5,819 nt of DNA from DASPKM01 sp036402175. GTDB taxonomy: Bacteria; Bacteroidota; Bacteroidia; Chitinophagales; Chitinophagaceae. The position numbers were made by a program, and so were the translations under genes. Positions 5,575 to 5,819 of the stretch are shown in pieces (position 1 is the first letter of the stretch; each line of letters begins with the position of its first letter). The notes below the pieces were generated by a model. It saw nothing but the letters and a program-made list of their open reading frames with translations, was not told the DNA's origin and ran no database searches. The stretch is taken from positions 1 through 5,819 of the forward strand of contig DASWTK010000361.1 of the NCBI GenBank assembly GCA_036402175.1, read 5' to 3'.

Positions 5575-5819
5575 ATGATCATACAATTCAATCATCGCAA
5601 CCTTACAGCTTTTCCAGAGGAGTTATTGGCTAACGAAGATGTAACGCAATTATATCTTGATGATAATGCGATCACCACACTGCCGGAGAGTATTGCCAGG
5701 CTGCACCGGCTTGAAATGCTCAGTCTTTACAAAAATGAAATCTCCATTCTGCCACCCGCGATAGCTGACTTGAAAAATCTGAAGTTTCTTAATCTTGGCA
5801 ATAATAAACTCACTTCACT
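5575..5819 (+). CDS. Leucine-rich repeat protein, N-terminal part (cut by window edge)
   Basis: The reading frame starts with ATG at 5575-5577 and runs open to the window edge, giving 81 complete codons. An in-frame TGA at 5572-5574 lies directly before the ATG, so translation cannot begin further upstream. The visible protein is built of 23-residue leucine-rich repeats of the form LxxLxLxxNxIxxLPxxIxxLxx. A capping or partial repeat covers about 1-22 (NLTAFPEELL), full repeats begin at VTQLYLDDN and LEMLSLYKN, and a third begins at LKFLNLGNN. There is no signal peptide, so the product is probably cytoplasmic, unlike many exported bacterial repeat proteins. Such repeats form a curved protein-binding surface; the partner is unknown. 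The missing C-terminal part may carry further domains, for example the Roc-COR GTPase type known from some bacterial repeat proteins; nothing here shows that. It follows the thiolase stop by 69 bases on the same strand. Confidence 0.85.
   Translation, partial: MIIQFNHRNLTAFPEELLANEDVTQLYLDDNAITTLPESIARLHRLEMLSLYKNEISILPPAIADLKNLKFLNLGNNKLTS

Overview
The window looks like ordinary chromosomal DNA from a member of the Bacteroidota, probably near the Chitinophagales/Sphingobacteriales. The evidence is the style of the RsmE, PyrD, TerC and thiolase proteins, the lack of Shine-Dalgarno sequences ahead of clear genes, and promoter-like sites that fit the Bacteroidota pattern (TTG, about 20 bases, TAnnTTTG). 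This placement is inference from family resemblance; there is no rRNA gene to settle it.

Region 1-1438, all minus strand: three consecutive genes for envelope-type proteins. Transcription runs from a two-helix membrane-anchored protein of unknown function (866-1438), across 11 bases, into a putative lipoprotein with an NTF2-like/DUF4440 fold (363-854), then across 72 bases with two small inverted repeats into a multi-helix membrane protein cut by the window edge (1-290). They look like a small operon, but none has a firm function.

Region 1513-3012: rsmE (plus strand, 16S rRNA m3U1498 methyltransferase) and a TerC-family membrane protein gene (minus strand) face each other and overlap by 18 bases at their 3' ends. 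Region 3163-5505: pyrD (minus strand, class 2 quinone-linked dihydroorotate dehydrogenase) and a thiolase gene (plus strand) diverge from a 108-base region. That region carries the best promoter candidate in the window and a palindrome at its predicted transcription start. From 5575 a leucine-rich repeat protein begins and runs off the right edge.

The recognisable genes are housekeeping or core metabolic: rRNA modification, pyrimidine synthesis, acyl-CoA metabolism and probable metal-ion transport. Their order shows no shared pathway. I saw no mobile element, CRISPR array, RNA gene, phage gene or defence cassette, and no convincing undescribed system. The least explained parts are the three-gene envelope cluster on the left and the truncated leucine-rich repeat gene on the right. 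No gene-free gap exceeds 150 bases.
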